A DNA stretch of 64,000 nucleotides from Deltaproteobacteria bacterium. Lineage in GTDB: Bacteria > Desulfobacterota > Binatia > Binatales > Binataceae. Position 1 is the stretch's first letter, and every line of letters starts with the position of its first letter. The notes under the pieces are model-generated. The model was not told where the DNA came from. It did not search any database and was given only the letters and a program-made list of their open reading frames with translations. Below are positions 1 to 8,761 of the stretch, in pieces. The stretch covers positions 145,559-209,558 of the forward strand of contig JAKBMB010000006.1 in NCBI GenBank assembly GCA_021831785.1. The letters are read 5' to 3'. The position numbers were made by a program, and so were the translations under genes.

Positions 1-2
1 GC

Positions 3-1244
3 CGGGCGCGAGCGCTTGTGACGTCGGCGCCGCATTTGGCAGAGCTGGAATCGGTGCTTACCAATCAGCCCCACTTAAGGGCGGTGCTGGTGGTGGGAGA
101 CGAGAAGGCTCAGGCGCGACACGGCCGCGCAGCGCTTAGCTTTGATAAATTAGCCTGCGAAGTTAATGCCGAGCTCGAGCCCGCGCCGACGCTGGCCGAT
201 GATGCGGCCTTTTTGCTGTACACCTCGGGCTCGACCGGGCAACCCAAAGGCGTGGTCCATCTGCATCGCAATCTGATTGCCACCGCAGTGCTGTCCGGGG
301 AGGAGGTCCTGGGGATTTCCGAGGCCGACGTTATCTTCTCGGCAGCCAAGCTTTTTTTCGCTTACGGGCTGGGCAACGGAATGACCTTTCCCCTCCACGC
401 GGGCGCGAGCGCCGTGTTGACCGCCGAACGCGCGACGGCCGATACGGTGATGCGCGTGATATCTCGGCGGCAACCGACGCTTTTTTTTGGGGTTCCCACG
501 CTTTACGCGAAGGTCCTTGCGCTCAGCGAATCGAATCGGGCCTGGCGCCCGGAGCATCTGCGCCTTTGCGCCTGCGCCGGCGAAGCGCTGCCCGAGGAGC
601 TCGGCCGTCGCTGGCGCGAGCGCTTCGGCGTTGACGTCCTCGACGGCATCGGCGCCACCGAGACCTTGCACAATTTTATCTCGAACCGGCCTGGAGAGGT
701 GCGTTACGGGGCGACCGGCAAGCCGGTTCCGGGTTACGAGGTGCGGCTTTTGGACGAACGTGGCCGCGAGGCTGGGCAGGGTGAAGTGGGCGAACTATGG
801 TGTCGCGGCCCTTCGATAGGCTCGGGCTACTGGAACAATCGCGCGGCAACGGTGACGGCGTTTGTTGGCCCCTGGTTTCGCACCCACGACCGCTTCATAC
901 GCGATGCCGAGGGCTTCTACCGGCACGTGGGACGCGCCGACGATATGCTTAAAGTGAGCGGCATGTGGGTCTCTCCGGCGGAGGTTGAGGCCGTCTTGAC
1001 CGCTCATCCCGAGGTGCAAGAAGCGGCCGTAATTGGCGCGCTTGACGCTGACGGCTTGGTAAAGCCTAAGGCGTTCGTGGTGGTAAAGCCGGGCCTTACG
1101 CCTAGGCCGGGACTTGAGACAACGCTCGCGAATCTGGTCAAGTCCAAGCTTGCGGCCTACAAGTATCCGCGCTGGGTTTCGTTCCGCGACGAATTGCCGC
1201 GCACGGCCACGGGCAAGCTCCAACGCTTTAAGCTACGCTCCTAG
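3..1244 (+). CDS. Benzoate/4-hydroxybenzoate-CoA ligase, 5' end outside window
   Basis: Member of the AMP-forming acyl-CoA synthetase family, most like benzoate/4-hydroxybenzoate-CoA ligases. It would activate an aromatic acid with ATP and CoA in the cytoplasm. The AMP-binding motif LYTSGSTGQPKG, a YGLGNG segment, the GATETLHNF motif and the C-terminal PRTATGKLQ lysine motif are all present. The reading frame is open to the left edge, and about 100 residues are missing compared with the usual ~520, so the gene starts upstream; the GTG at 18 is probably internal. It lies 17 bases before hcrC, which makes 4-hydroxybenzoate the likely substrate (inference from context). Confidence 0.9.
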   Translation, partial: RARALVTSAPHLAELESVLTNQPHLRAVLVVGDEKAQARHGRAALSFDKLACEVNAELEPAPTLADDAAFLLYTSGSTGQPKGVVHLHRNLIATAVLSGEEVLGISEADVIFSAAKLFFAYGLGNGMTFPLHAGASAVLTAERATADTVMRVISRRQPTLFFGVPTLYAKVLALSESNRAWRPEHLRLCACAGEALPEELGRRWRERFGVDVLDGIGATETLHNFISNRPGEVRYGATGKPVPGYEVRLLDERGREAGQGEVGELWCRGPSIGSGYWNNRAATVTAFVGPWFRTHDRFIRDAEGFYRHVGRADDMLKVSGMWVSPAEVEAVLTAHPEVQEAAVIGALDADGLVKPKAFVVVKPGLTPRPGLETTLANLVKSKLAAYKYPRWVSFRDELPRTATGKLQRFKLRS

Positions 1245-1261
1245 TCGGCGAGCGACGAGTT

Positions 1262-1741
1262 ATGAAGCACCTCATCACATTGCGCGTCAACCGTCAGACG
1301 TACGAACTTGCGCTGGCGGCCAACAAGACCCTGCTCGAGGTGCTGCGTGAGGACCTGGAGCTGAGCGGCACCAAGCATGGATGCGAACTGGGCGAGTGCG
1401 GCGCCTGTACCGTGCTGATCGACGGCAACCCGTTCCTGAGCTGCCTTACGCTTCCGATCGAGCTGCAGGGCAAGGAAATCACCACGGTTGAAGGGGTCGC
1501 GGCAGACGCGGAGCCCCATGCGCTGCAGACCGCGTTTGCCGAGCTCGGCGCCTCGCAGTGCGGCTATTGTACGCCTGGGATGATGCTCGCCGCTAAAGCT
1601 CTGCTCGAGCGCAATCCGCGGCCGAACCGTGAAGAGATTAAAGACGCGCTGGCGGGGAATATATGCCGCTGCACGGGGTACCTCAAGATCATCGAGGCGG
1701 TCGAACTTGCGGCGCGCCGCATCAGCGAACCGCCGGCGTAG
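1262..1741 (+). CDS. hcrC: 4-Hydroxybenzoyl-CoA reductase, gamma (2x[2Fe-2S]) subunit
   Basis: Small iron-sulfur subunit of a xanthine-oxidase-family enzyme, 159 residues, the usual length. The N-terminal plant-type [2Fe-2S] domain has Cys41, Cys46, Cys49 and Cys61 (CELGECGAC). The C-terminal helical domain has the second cluster at Cys100, Cys103, Cys135 and Cys137 (CGYC, CRC). It passes electrons between the molybdenum and flavin subunits. The family is certain; assignment to 4-hydroxybenzoyl-CoA reductase rests on the special flavin subunit at 4585 and the ligase directly upstream. It likely shares a transcript with the ligase. Confidence 0.92.
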   Translation: MKHLITLRVNRQTYELALAANKTLLEVLREDLELSGTKHGCELGECGACTVLIDGNPFLSCLTLPIELQGKEITTVEGVAADAEPHALQTAFAELGASQCGYCTPGMMLAAKALLERNPRPNREEIKDALAGNICRCTGYLKIIEAVELAARRISEPPA

Positions 1742-1911
1742 CGCTTGTGCCGCAACTCACTGCTGACGTCGATGGGCGACACGGACGATACGCACATGGA
1801 TGCGCAATGCGCCGGTCACAGGATGCGCAAGTCGCAAAGCCGCGAAAGGCATCCTGGAACCGGCGTAGCTTAAAGGAAACGCGCCCGGCGTTCGGCGCAA
1901 GCTAAGCTCCA

Positions 1912-4416
1912 ATGGATCAGCATCACGGCGGCTTCAGGTTCGTCGGCAAGGCGTGGACCAAAGTTGACGGACCCGCTAAGGGCCGCGGAGAAACACGCTA
2001 CGCAGACGACCTTAGGCTGCCGCGGATGCTTTACGGGAAGCTTCTGCGCGCCACTTGTCCGCATGCGATGATACGGCGGATTGACGTATCGCCCGCGCTT
2101 GCGATACCCGGCGTGGTTGCAGCCATCACGGCCGCCGATCTTCCGGCCGTCAGGTACGGCATCATGCCCAGCAGCCAGGATGAGGAGGCGCTGTGCAGCC
2201 GCAAGGTTCGCTACGTGGGAGATCCGGTCGCCGCTGTCGCGGCGCTGGACGAAGAAACCACGGAGGCCGCCTGCAAGGCGATCGCCGTCGAGTACGAACC
2301 GCTCAAGCCGGTGATGTCGATTGAGGAGGCGGTCGCCGAGACCTCGGTCCGCATTCAAGAATACGGCGACGGCCCGCTGTCCAATGTCCACAAGAACGTC
2401 TCGCTCGAGTTCGGGGACCTGGAGCGCGGCTTTGCCGAGGCGGAGCATATTCGCGAAGACTTGTTCTTCTTCCAGGGCAATACGCATCTGCCGATGGAAG
2501 AGCACTGCGCCGTCGCGCACTACGACGCCGCGGGGCGGCTCACGCTGTGGAGCTCGACGCAAACGCCCCATTACGTTCATCGCGCGCTTGCTAAGGCGCT
2601 GGGCCTGCCCGAAAGTCGCGTGCGTGTGATCGCCGCTCCGGTAGGCGGCGCCTTCGGCGGCAAATGCGATCCGTTTAGCCACGAGGTGTGCGCTGCGCGG
2701 CTTGCGATCATCACCGGCCGCCCGGTCAAAATTACCTTAACCCGCGAGGAGGTTTTCCTTGCCCATCGCGGGCGGCACCCGGCGCTGATACGGCTCAAGA
2801 TCGGCGTGCGGCGAGACGGAAGCATCACCGCCTGTCATTTCAAGGTCTACCTGGACGGCGGGGCTTACGGTTCCTACGGCATCGCATCGACCTATTACAC
2901 CGGCGCGCTGCAACCCATCACCTACAAGCTTCCGGCATATAAGTTCGAGGCAGCCAGATTTTGGACCAACAAGCCGCCGTGCGGCCCTAAACGCGGCCAC
3001 GGCACGCCGCAGCCCCGCTTCGCGATCGAGGCGCAACTCGACAAACTGGCCGAAGACCTCGGTCTAGACCCGGTCGCGATTCGTCTCAAGAATGCAACCG
3101 CTCCGTTTACCAAGACCGTCAACCATCTGCGGATCACGAGCAACGGACTTAGAGAATGTATTGAGCGCGTGGCCGCGGCCAGCGGCTTTACGCAAAAGCA
3201 CAAGCGGCTTGGCCCGGGCCGCGGGGTGGGGCTTGCCGCGAGCGCGTACATGTGCGGGGCGGGGCTTCCCATTTATTGGAACGACATGCCGCACAGCGCC
3301 GTGCAGTTGCACGTCGACCGGAGCGGCGCCGTCGCGCTCCACTGTGGCGCGATTGATATCGGCCAGGGCAGCGACTCGGTCCTCGCAGGTCTGACGGCCG
3401 AGGTGCTAGGCATCGACCCGCAGGAGATCCGCTTGGTCACGGCCGATACCGATCTGACACCGGTTGACCTGGGGTCGTACAGCAGCCGCGTCACGTTCAT
3501 GGCCGGTAATGCCGCTGTCCAGGCGGCGCGGCGGATGCGCGAACTGTTGGTAAACGCGGTGGCCAGACACCTGGAGGTGCGACGGGACCATCTCGTGGTG
3601 GGCGATCATCGGCTCTACGACCGCGAAAATCCCGTGCACGGCATCTCGTTCACCGAGGCGATCGCATTGGCAGAGACCGACTTCGGTGTGCTCACGACAG
3701 TCGGCTCGTACTGGCCGCCGAAGCTTGCCGGCCCATACAAAGGCTCCGGCGTGGGAATCTCGCCGGCTTATTCGTTTTCGGCCTGCGTGGCGGAAACCGC
3801 GGTGGACCTGGAGACCGGGGTGGTGCGGGTAGAGCGGATTTGGATCGCGCACGATATCGGCCGCGCCGTGAACCAAACACTCACGGTGGGCCAGGTCGAG
3901 GGCGGGGTCTATATGGCGCTCGGCGAAGTGCTGATGGAAGAGCAGGTTTTTCGCAAGGGCTTGCATAAGATTCCTTCGATGTTGGAATACAAGAGCCCCA
4001 CGGTACTCGAGATGCCGCCGATTGAAACCATTTTGGTCGAAAGCGAAGACCCCGAGGGACCGTTCGGCGCCAAGGAAGTCGGCCAGGGACCTCTGCTGCC
4101 GGTCATACCCGCGGTGGTGAATGCAGTCTATGACGCCACCGGCGTGAGATTCGACGAGATCCCGCTCTCGCCTGACAAAGTATTGGCCGGGTTGGAGCTT
4201 AAGCGGCGCGTGGCCTCGCCGCGCGTGGGTCCCCAGCGCGCCCCTGAGTTCGCGTTTAGGAAGCCGCTTCGGGTCGACCCACCGCCGCGATGGGGTCAGC
4301 CAAGGCCTACGGCTGCGAACGATAATGACGGCGCGAGCGCGGCCCTAGTTGAAAATGTTCACACCGGCACGGTGCCCAACGTCCAGCGTCCGCCGAGCGG
4401 CCTGCCATTAAAATGA
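1912..4416 (+). CDS. hcrA: 4-Hydroxybenzoyl-CoA reductase, alpha (molybdopterin) subunit
   Basis: Large catalytic subunit binding the molybdenum-pterin cofactor. It reductively removes the para-hydroxyl of 4-hydroxybenzoyl-CoA to give benzoyl-CoA. The first ~100 residues are the small aldehyde-oxidase hammerhead domain, followed by the Mo-binding domains with the GGAFGGK loop and a C-terminal GAKEVGQGP segment carrying the conserved glutamate. At 834 residues it is about 60 longer than known HcrA proteins (~770). The excess is a Pro/Arg/Asn-rich tail after the normal end of the fold, near residue 765. A 170-base gap separates it from hcrC. Family assignment is certain; substrate is inferred from the operon. 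Confidence 0.9.
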   Translation: MDQHHGGFRFVGKAWTKVDGPAKGRGETRYADDLRLPRMLYGKLLRATCPHAMIRRIDVSPALAIPGVVAAITAADLPAVRYGIMPSSQDEEALCSRKVRYVGDPVAAVAALDEETTEAACKAIAVEYEPLKPVMSIEEAVAETSVRIQEYGDGPLSNVHKNVSLEFGDLERGFAEAEHIREDLFFFQGNTHLPMEEHCAVAHYDAAGRLTLWSSTQTPHYVHRALAKALGLPESRVRVIAAPVGGAFGGKCDPFSHEVCAARLAIITGRPVKITLTREEVFLAHRGRHPALIRLKIGVRRDGSITACHFKVYLDGGAYGSYGIASTYYTGALQPITYKLPAYKFEAARFWTNKPPCGPKRGHGTPQPRFAIEAQLDKLAEDLGLDPVAIRLKNATAPFTKTVNHLRITSNGLRECIERVAAASGFTQKHKRLGPGRGVGLAASAYMCGAGLPIYWNDMPHSAVQLHVDRSGAVALHCGAIDIGQGSDSVLAGLTAEVLGIDPQEIRLVTADTDLTPVDLGSYSSRVTFMAGNAAVQAARRMRELLVNAVARHLEVRRDHLVVGDHRLYDRENPVHGISFTEAIALAETDFGVLTTVGSYWPPKLAGPYKGSGVGISPAYSFSACVAETAVDLETGVVRVERIWIAHDIGRAVNQTLTVGQVEGGVYMALGEVLMEEQVFRKGLHKIPSMLEYKSPTVLEMPPIETILVESEDPEGPFGAKEVGQGPLLPVIPAVVNAVYDATGVRFDEIPLSPDKVLAGLELKRRVASPRVGPQRAPEFAFRKPLRVDPPPRWGQPRPTAANDNDGASAALVENVHTGTVPNVQRPPSGLPLK

Positions 4417-4584
4417 ACGAGAATGCGAGCCGCTGCAATCCGCGCGAAATCTCGCCGACATCGCGCGAAGAAGTAAGTTCCTAGGAAGTGCGTTCTTGGT
4501 ATGATCAGGGAACGACAAGGTAGCCGGCCAAGACCTTTATTGACCGTTCGCGGCGAACTCGGACGAGGCGCGAGGAATTAGATT

Positions 4585-5610
4585 ATGCTGCGCCTGCCAC
4601 GGTTCGAGTATGCGGCGCCGCACAGCGTTACGCAGGCGGTGGCGTACTTGCGCGATGGGGCCGGCGAGGCCGTGCTGGTCGCCGGCGGAACCGACCTTTA
4701 TCCGAACATGAAGCGGGGACTGGTGGAGCCCCGGCTTTTGATTGGATTATCTGCGATTCCCGAGCTCAAAGGGCTCACGCAGGGCGCAAGCGGCGAGCTT
4801 GTTATCGGCGCCTGCGCCACCTTAAGCGAAGTTGCGCGCGACGCGCGAGTGCGCGCGGGTTACCGGGCGTTGGCATTGGCGGCCCACAGCGTCAGCACGC
4901 CCACGCTGCGCAACATGGGGACGCTAGGCGGCAATCTATGCCTCGACACGCGCTGCAACTACTTCAACCAAAGCTACCAGTGGCGCCAATCGATCGGCTT
5001 CTGCATGAAAAAGGACGGCGACATATGCCTGGTGGCGCCAAGCAGCCCGCGCTGCTGGGCTATCTCATCGTGCGACACCGCGCCGGCGTTGATCGCGCTC
5101 GGCGCGAGCGCTCGCCTTGCGGGGCCGCGCGGTGAGCGGGTAATCCCGGTTGAATCGCTTTACCGCGACGACGGGATTGACTACCTGACCAAACAAGCCG
5201 ACGAGATTTTGGTCCAAATCGTCGTGCCGCCTAGACCGGATTGGTGCTCGACCTACTGGAAATTGCGTCGTCGAGGAAGTTTCGACTTTCCTATTCTGGG
5301 CGTTGCGGCGGCGCTGCAAAGCGACTCAAACGGCTTTGTGCGTGAAGCGAGGATCGTATTGGGAGCGGTCGCGGCCCATCCGCTAACGCTGCCCGACGCG
5401 GCAGAGCTTCTGGTAGGAAAAGCGCTGTCCGAGGAGGTGATTGCTGGCGCCGCCGAGCTGGCGTATAGAGTTGCGAAACCGGCCGACAACAGCGATCTCA
5501 CCCTTGGTTATCGCAAGCGCATGGTGCGGGTGTATCTGGAGCGGGCCCTAAGAGAGCTTGCCGCGCTTGACCGGGACAGCGCTCTTCGCGACGAAACCGG
5601 CGCAGCTTGA
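4585..5610 (+). CDS. hcrB: 4-Hydroxybenzoyl-CoA reductase, beta (FAD, extra [4Fe-4S]) subunit
   Basis: Flavin subunit of the CO-dehydrogenase medium-chain family, 341 residues, with the FAD-binding VAGGTDLYPNMK and TLGGNLCLDTRC motifs. It contains the insert found only in 4-hydroxybenzoyl-CoA reductase: Cys124, Cys140, Cys148 and Cys157 keep exactly the 16-8-9 spacing of the [4Fe-4S] ligands known from Thauera HcrB (Cys122/138/146/155). In that enzyme the cluster allows electrons to run from ferredoxin towards molybdenum, opposite to xanthine oxidase. This insert is the strongest evidence for the operon's function. A GAGG ribosome-binding site lies about 10 bases before the ATG. Confidence 0.94.
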   Translation: MLRLPRFEYAAPHSVTQAVAYLRDGAGEAVLVAGGTDLYPNMKRGLVEPRLLIGLSAIPELKGLTQGASGELVIGACATLSEVARDARVRAGYRALALAAHSVSTPTLRNMGTLGGNLCLDTRCNYFNQSYQWRQSIGFCMKKDGDICLVAPSSPRCWAISSCDTAPALIALGASARLAGPRGERVIPVESLYRDDGIDYLTKQADEILVQIVVPPRPDWCSTYWKLRRRGSFDFPILGVAAALQSDSNGFVREARIVLGAVAAHPLTLPDAAELLVGKALSEEVIAGAAELAYRVAKPADNSDLTLGYRKRMVRVYLERALRELAALDRDSALRDETGAA

Positions 5611-5826
5611 ATCGCACTTCGCGCCTCGCATGCTTAGGGAATGGTTTTAATTCGGCTTGGAACGTCGAGCGCGCATGGCCGTCATGAATGGGCTAAGGGA
5701 GGTGTTCGCCGCTCTCTGAGACGAGAAGACCTGGCGGGCCGGATCGTCGTATTTGCGCAGCCACAGCGGTTTTTGTGTGCGAGAGACGGCGCGTAGACCG
5801 GGGACATAATCGAGCGGAGGTGATCT

Positions 5827-6222
5827 ATGCGAGACGTACCAATAGGCGCGAGGGGAACTTACACGTTTACCGTCGATAAAGAGCATCTGGCCAGCAGGGG
5901 CGTGCCGACACTTCCCGACGTTCTTGCGACGGGACAGATGATAGGCGCGATGGAGATTGCGGCGATCGACGCGGTCAAGCCGTTTCTTGATGCGGACGAA
6001 ACCTCAGTGGGAATCTCAGTTAACGTGAAGCACCTCGCGCCCACGCCTCTCGGCAATGTGGTACGGGCGGAGGCGGAAGTGATCGCGACCGAGGGCCGGC
6101 GCCTTGAGTTTAAAGTTCGCGCGGCGGACGAGCACGAGGAAATCGGCGCCGGAACGCACGGGCGCGCCGTAATCAAACCGGATAAGTTCAAAGACAGGAT
6201 CGAGGCCAAGGCTAAGAAATAA
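5827..6222 (+). CDS. FlK-type hotdog acyl-CoA thioesterase
   Basis: Single-domain hotdog protein of 131 residues in the fluoroacetyl-CoA thioesterase (FlK)-like family. Thr35, Glu43 and His69 have the same spacing (8 and 26 residues) as the FlK catalytic Thr42/Glu50/His76, and the SVNVKHLAPTPLG strand is typical. Most family members are general acyl-CoA thioesterases rather than fluoroacetate-resistance enzymes. Placed after the hcr genes, it may release CoA from stalled aromatic thioesters (inference). A strong GGAGGTG site precedes the ATG. It is 216 bases from hcrB and may have its own promoter. Confidence 0.85.
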   Translation: MRDVPIGARGTYTFTVDKEHLASRGVPTLPDVLATGQMIGAMEIAAIDAVKPFLDADETSVGISVNVKHLAPTPLGNVVRAEAEVIATEGRRLEFKVRAADEHEEIGAGTHGRAVIKPDKFKDRIEAKAKK

Positions 6223-6428
6223 GCTGTCGAATCGAACAGGCGGCGGGCCTCAGAACGCTGTCGCGCTCGCGCGTTTTGCGCGGCAGCACCGTGGTCAAGC
6301 AGTTGGCGCTGGCGATGCCTTACCAGCCTTTCAGGGCGAGATTGCCCCCGGTCCCTGAACGCGGAGAGCAGCAGCGAGAACCCGCATATACGTCACATGC
6401 CTCCATTCGCCTTACGTGGGGAACAGGG

Positions 6429-7688
6429 TTAGCTCGCCATGAGCTTCGACATCACCTTCAGACCGAGGTCCATCGCCTCCCAGGCGAAGCCGGCGTGGAA
6501 GGGCTCGCCGCGACCGAAACGCCACGGGGCGTATATTCCCAGGACTTTCTTCCCGAGCCGCCATAACGGCGACACTCCCACCCGGTAATCCTCCGGATGG
6601 TCGCCGGCCACCTGGACCGGTTTCATCGGGTCGCCCGTGTAACTGAGCGGCACCTGGGCAAAGGTTGCGCGGTTCAATTCTTCCATCACGCACATGCTCA
6701 TCGGCTCGAACTTGAGCTTCGGTCTGACACCTGTGATTTCAGCCGCGATGTGCTCGCCGGCCGCGTCGCCTTGAAGCAGGGCCAAAAAGGCCTGCTTGAT
6801 GGGGAAATCGGCGGCGTCGCCCACCGCGAAGATCGCCGATTGACCGCTGACGCGCCGGCTGTCGGGATCGACCTTGATAAAGCCGCGGTCGTCGCTCTCA
6901 AGCGCGCCATAGTTTTGCTCGGCGATATATGGGGGAAAAGCGGCCAAGACGTCGAACTCGCGCGCCTGGCCGTTTTGATATCTCGCGACCCCCGCTTCGA
7001 TCGCGGTCGCGACGAAGCCTTTGAAGCCGTGGATGCCGCGTTCCTCGAACTCGCCCGCGACCACCGTGTCCAGCCGCGGCCCGAATGCTTGGATGAAGCT
7101 GTCTTCGTAAGTCGTCCAGGTTATGTCGATCCGGTCGCGAACGCCGTGCCGGCGCAGCCACGTGTCGCTCATCAGGCACATCTCGTAGAGCGGTCCGGAG
7201 CAGCGGTTGTTAGGGGGGATAAGGAAGAGCAACTTGCGCGACGCGCCGGCCCGGGCGTCCTCGACAAGCTTCTGGAACGCCTGACCCAAGCGCAGCATCT
7301 CCGCGGGTGTCCAGACCGTGACCGCGTGCTCGGCAAGGCCCGGAATCTCGCCCGGCCGCATGTCGGCGCCGGTGGCGACAACGAGATAATCATAACCTAT
7401 CTCTCGCCCGGTGAGCTGCACCTTACGGCCGTGCGGGTCGATGCTCGTGGCGGTGTGCTGTATGAACTCGATGTTCTTACGTTTGACTGCGCCCGACAGC
7501 GGCACCTTGAAGTCTTCCGGGTCTTCGCCAAATGGCACATAGATCGTGTTCGGCTTGAACAGAAAATAGTCGCGGTTCGAAACCAGCGTCAAAGCGACCC
7601 GATCTCCCAGCCGATAGCGCAGGTAGAATGTCGCTTCGAGGCCGCCGAACCCTCCACCGAGCACTACGATGTGCGGTCGTGCGGTCAT
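6429..7688 (-). CDS. Sulfide:quinone oxidoreductase-like FAD flavoprotein
   Basis: Two-dinucleotide-fold flavoprotein of 419 residues, with the FAD-binding GGGFGGLEA loop at 11-19 and an FAVGDAADFP motif near 287-296. Cys163 (in RCSGPLYE) and Cys333 (in MSMCVMEEL) occupy the places of the redox cysteines of sulfide:quinone oxidoreductase, and Cys171 is a third candidate. It would oxidise sulfide or a related thiol and reduce membrane quinone. It is the last gene of the hydrogenase/hyp operon: its ATG overlaps the hypB stop (ATGA), with an AAGGAG site just upstream. Family is solid; substrate is unproven. Confidence 0.8.
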   Translation of the reverse strand: MTARPHIVVLGGGFGGLEATFYLRYRLGDRVALTLVSNRDYFLFKPNTIYVPFGEDPEDFKVPLSGAVKRKNIEFIQHTATSIDPHGRKVQLTGREIGYDYLVVATGADMRPGEIPGLAEHAVTVWTPAEMLRLGQAFQKLVEDARAGASRKLLFLIPPNNRCSGPLYEMCLMSDTWLRRHGVRDRIDITWTTYEDSFIQAFGPRLDTVVAGEFEERGIHGFKGFVATAIEAGVARYQNGQAREFDVLAAFPPYIAEQNYGALESDDRGFIKVDPDSRRVSGQSAIFAVGDAADFPIKQAFLALLQGDAAGEHIAAEITGVRPKLKFEPMSMCVMEELNRATFAQVPLSYTGDPMKPVQVAGDHPEDYRVGVSPLWRLGKKVLGIYAPWRFGRGEPFHAGFAWEAMDLGLKVMSKLMAS

Positions 7689-8410
7689 GTTTGTTGTTCT
7701 CCTTGCGGACTTGGTACGGCTGACGACGCCGCCAGCCTGTCCGTAATCCAATCGATCCAATCAGAAATACCCTCGCCGGTCCGGGCCGAGATGGGGATTA
7801 TCCTCGGCTCGGGCATGACGTGAGAAAGCGATTCCTCGAAGGCGGCCACGCTCAGACCCGACAGATGGGGCAGCAAGTCGATCTTGGTGAGCAGCACAAG
7901 ATCGGCCGCGCGGAAAATCGGCGGGTACTTGAGCGGCTTGTCTTCGCCCTCGGTGACCGAAAGCGCAACGACGTTGGCCGCCTGGCCCAGATCGTATATC
8001 GCCGGGCACACCAGGTTGCCGACGTTCTCGATCACGAAGATGTCCAAGGCGGCCGACCGAAAGCTGTCGAGCGCGCGATGCACCATCGCGGCGTCCAAAT
8101 GACAGGCGGAGCCGGTGGTAATCGTCAGCGCGGGAACGCCTGCCTGGCGCAATCGGCGGGCGTCGCGGTCGGTCGCAAGATCGCCGCTCACCGCCCCCAG
8201 GCGCGCGCGGCCCTTAAGCGCCGAGGAGGTGGCTTCCACAATCGCGGTCTTCCCCGCCCCGGGCGAGCCCATCAGGTTAAGGGCGAGGATGCCGCGCCGA
8301 GCGAAATGGCCGCGGTTATGGAGCGCCATGCAGTCGTTGGCGGCCAGGACTTTGTCGTGAATATCGAGCGCGGCGACGCCGGTGTCGCCGCAGCCGCAAC
8401 TCTGACACAT
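7685..8410 (-). CDS. hypB: Hydrogenase nickel insertion GTPase HypB
   Basis: SIMIBI-class GTPase of 241 residues that supplies nickel to the hydrogenase large subunit together with HypA. The N-terminal CQSCGC motif (residues 2-7) is the high-affinity nickel site. The P-loop GSPGAGKT is at 48-55 and a TKID guanine-recognition motif occurs near 170. It has no histidine-rich nickel-storage stretch. The start is chosen because Met1 directly precedes the nickel motif and overlaps the hypA stop by one base (TGATG), implying translational coupling. Confidence 0.96.
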   Translation of the reverse strand: MCQSCGCGDTGVAALDIHDKVLAANDCMALHNRGHFARRGILALNLMGSPGAGKTAIVEATSSALKGRARLGAVSGDLATDRDARRLRQAGVPALTITTGSACHLDAAMVHRALDSFRSAALDIFVIENVGNLVCPAIYDLGQAANVVALSVTEGEDKPLKYPPIFRAADLVLLTKIDLLPHLSGLSVAAFEESLSHVMPEPRIIPISARTGEGISDWIDWITDRLAASSAVPSPQGEQQT

Positions 8411-8751
8411 CAAGGCACCTCCATCTCGATACGCTCGAGCATGATCTCGTCGCCTTGGATAAGGCGCGCCGGCGCTCCGCACCGCGGGCAGAGAAGCACA
8501 GCCCCGCGTTCGACCGTCGTCCGGCACGCCCGGCAGGCCCATTGCTCCTCCACGCGGTCGATGTTCAATTCGGCGCGCTCACATAGCGTGCGGACGCGGA
8601 AAAATTCGTAGGCGCAAGCGAGCAACTCGGGCTCGACACCGGAGACCGCTCCGACCCTAACGCGCACCCGCAGCACGGCCGAAGCCCCGTGGGCGCGGGC
8701 CTCCTGCTCCACCCGCGCGAGCAATGCCTGGACGATCGAATACTCGTGCAT
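8410..8751 (-). CDS. hypA: Hydrogenase nickel metallochaperone HypA
   Basis: Complete HypA of 113 residues. The mature N-terminus MHE provides the nickel-binding His2 and Glu3, and the zinc site is formed by Cys73, Cys76, Cys88 and Cys91 (CRAC and CPRC). It delivers nickel to the large-subunit precursor with HypB. The start is fixed by the invariant MHE sequence. It lies 10 bases after the enoyl-CoA hydratase-like gene and is coupled to hypB. A truncated second hypA exists at 24733, so this is the only functional copy in the window. Confidence 0.95.
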   Translation of the reverse strand: MHEYSIVQALLARVEQEARAHGASAVLRVRVRVGAVSGVEPELLACAYEFFRVRTLCERAELNIDRVEEQWACRACRTTVERGAVLLCPRCGAPARLIQGDEIMLERIEMEVP

Positions 8752-8761
8752 CGCAGCCTTT

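Noticed and set aside
5647..5886. 79-codon frame on the - strand between hcrB and the thioesterase
   Set aside because: Overlaps the thioesterase start and its ribosome-binding site; no family resemblance.
6597..7823. Long open frame (408 codons) on the + strand
   Set aside because: Lies opposite the flavoprotein gene; composition is that of antisense translation in GC-rich DNA and no motif is present.
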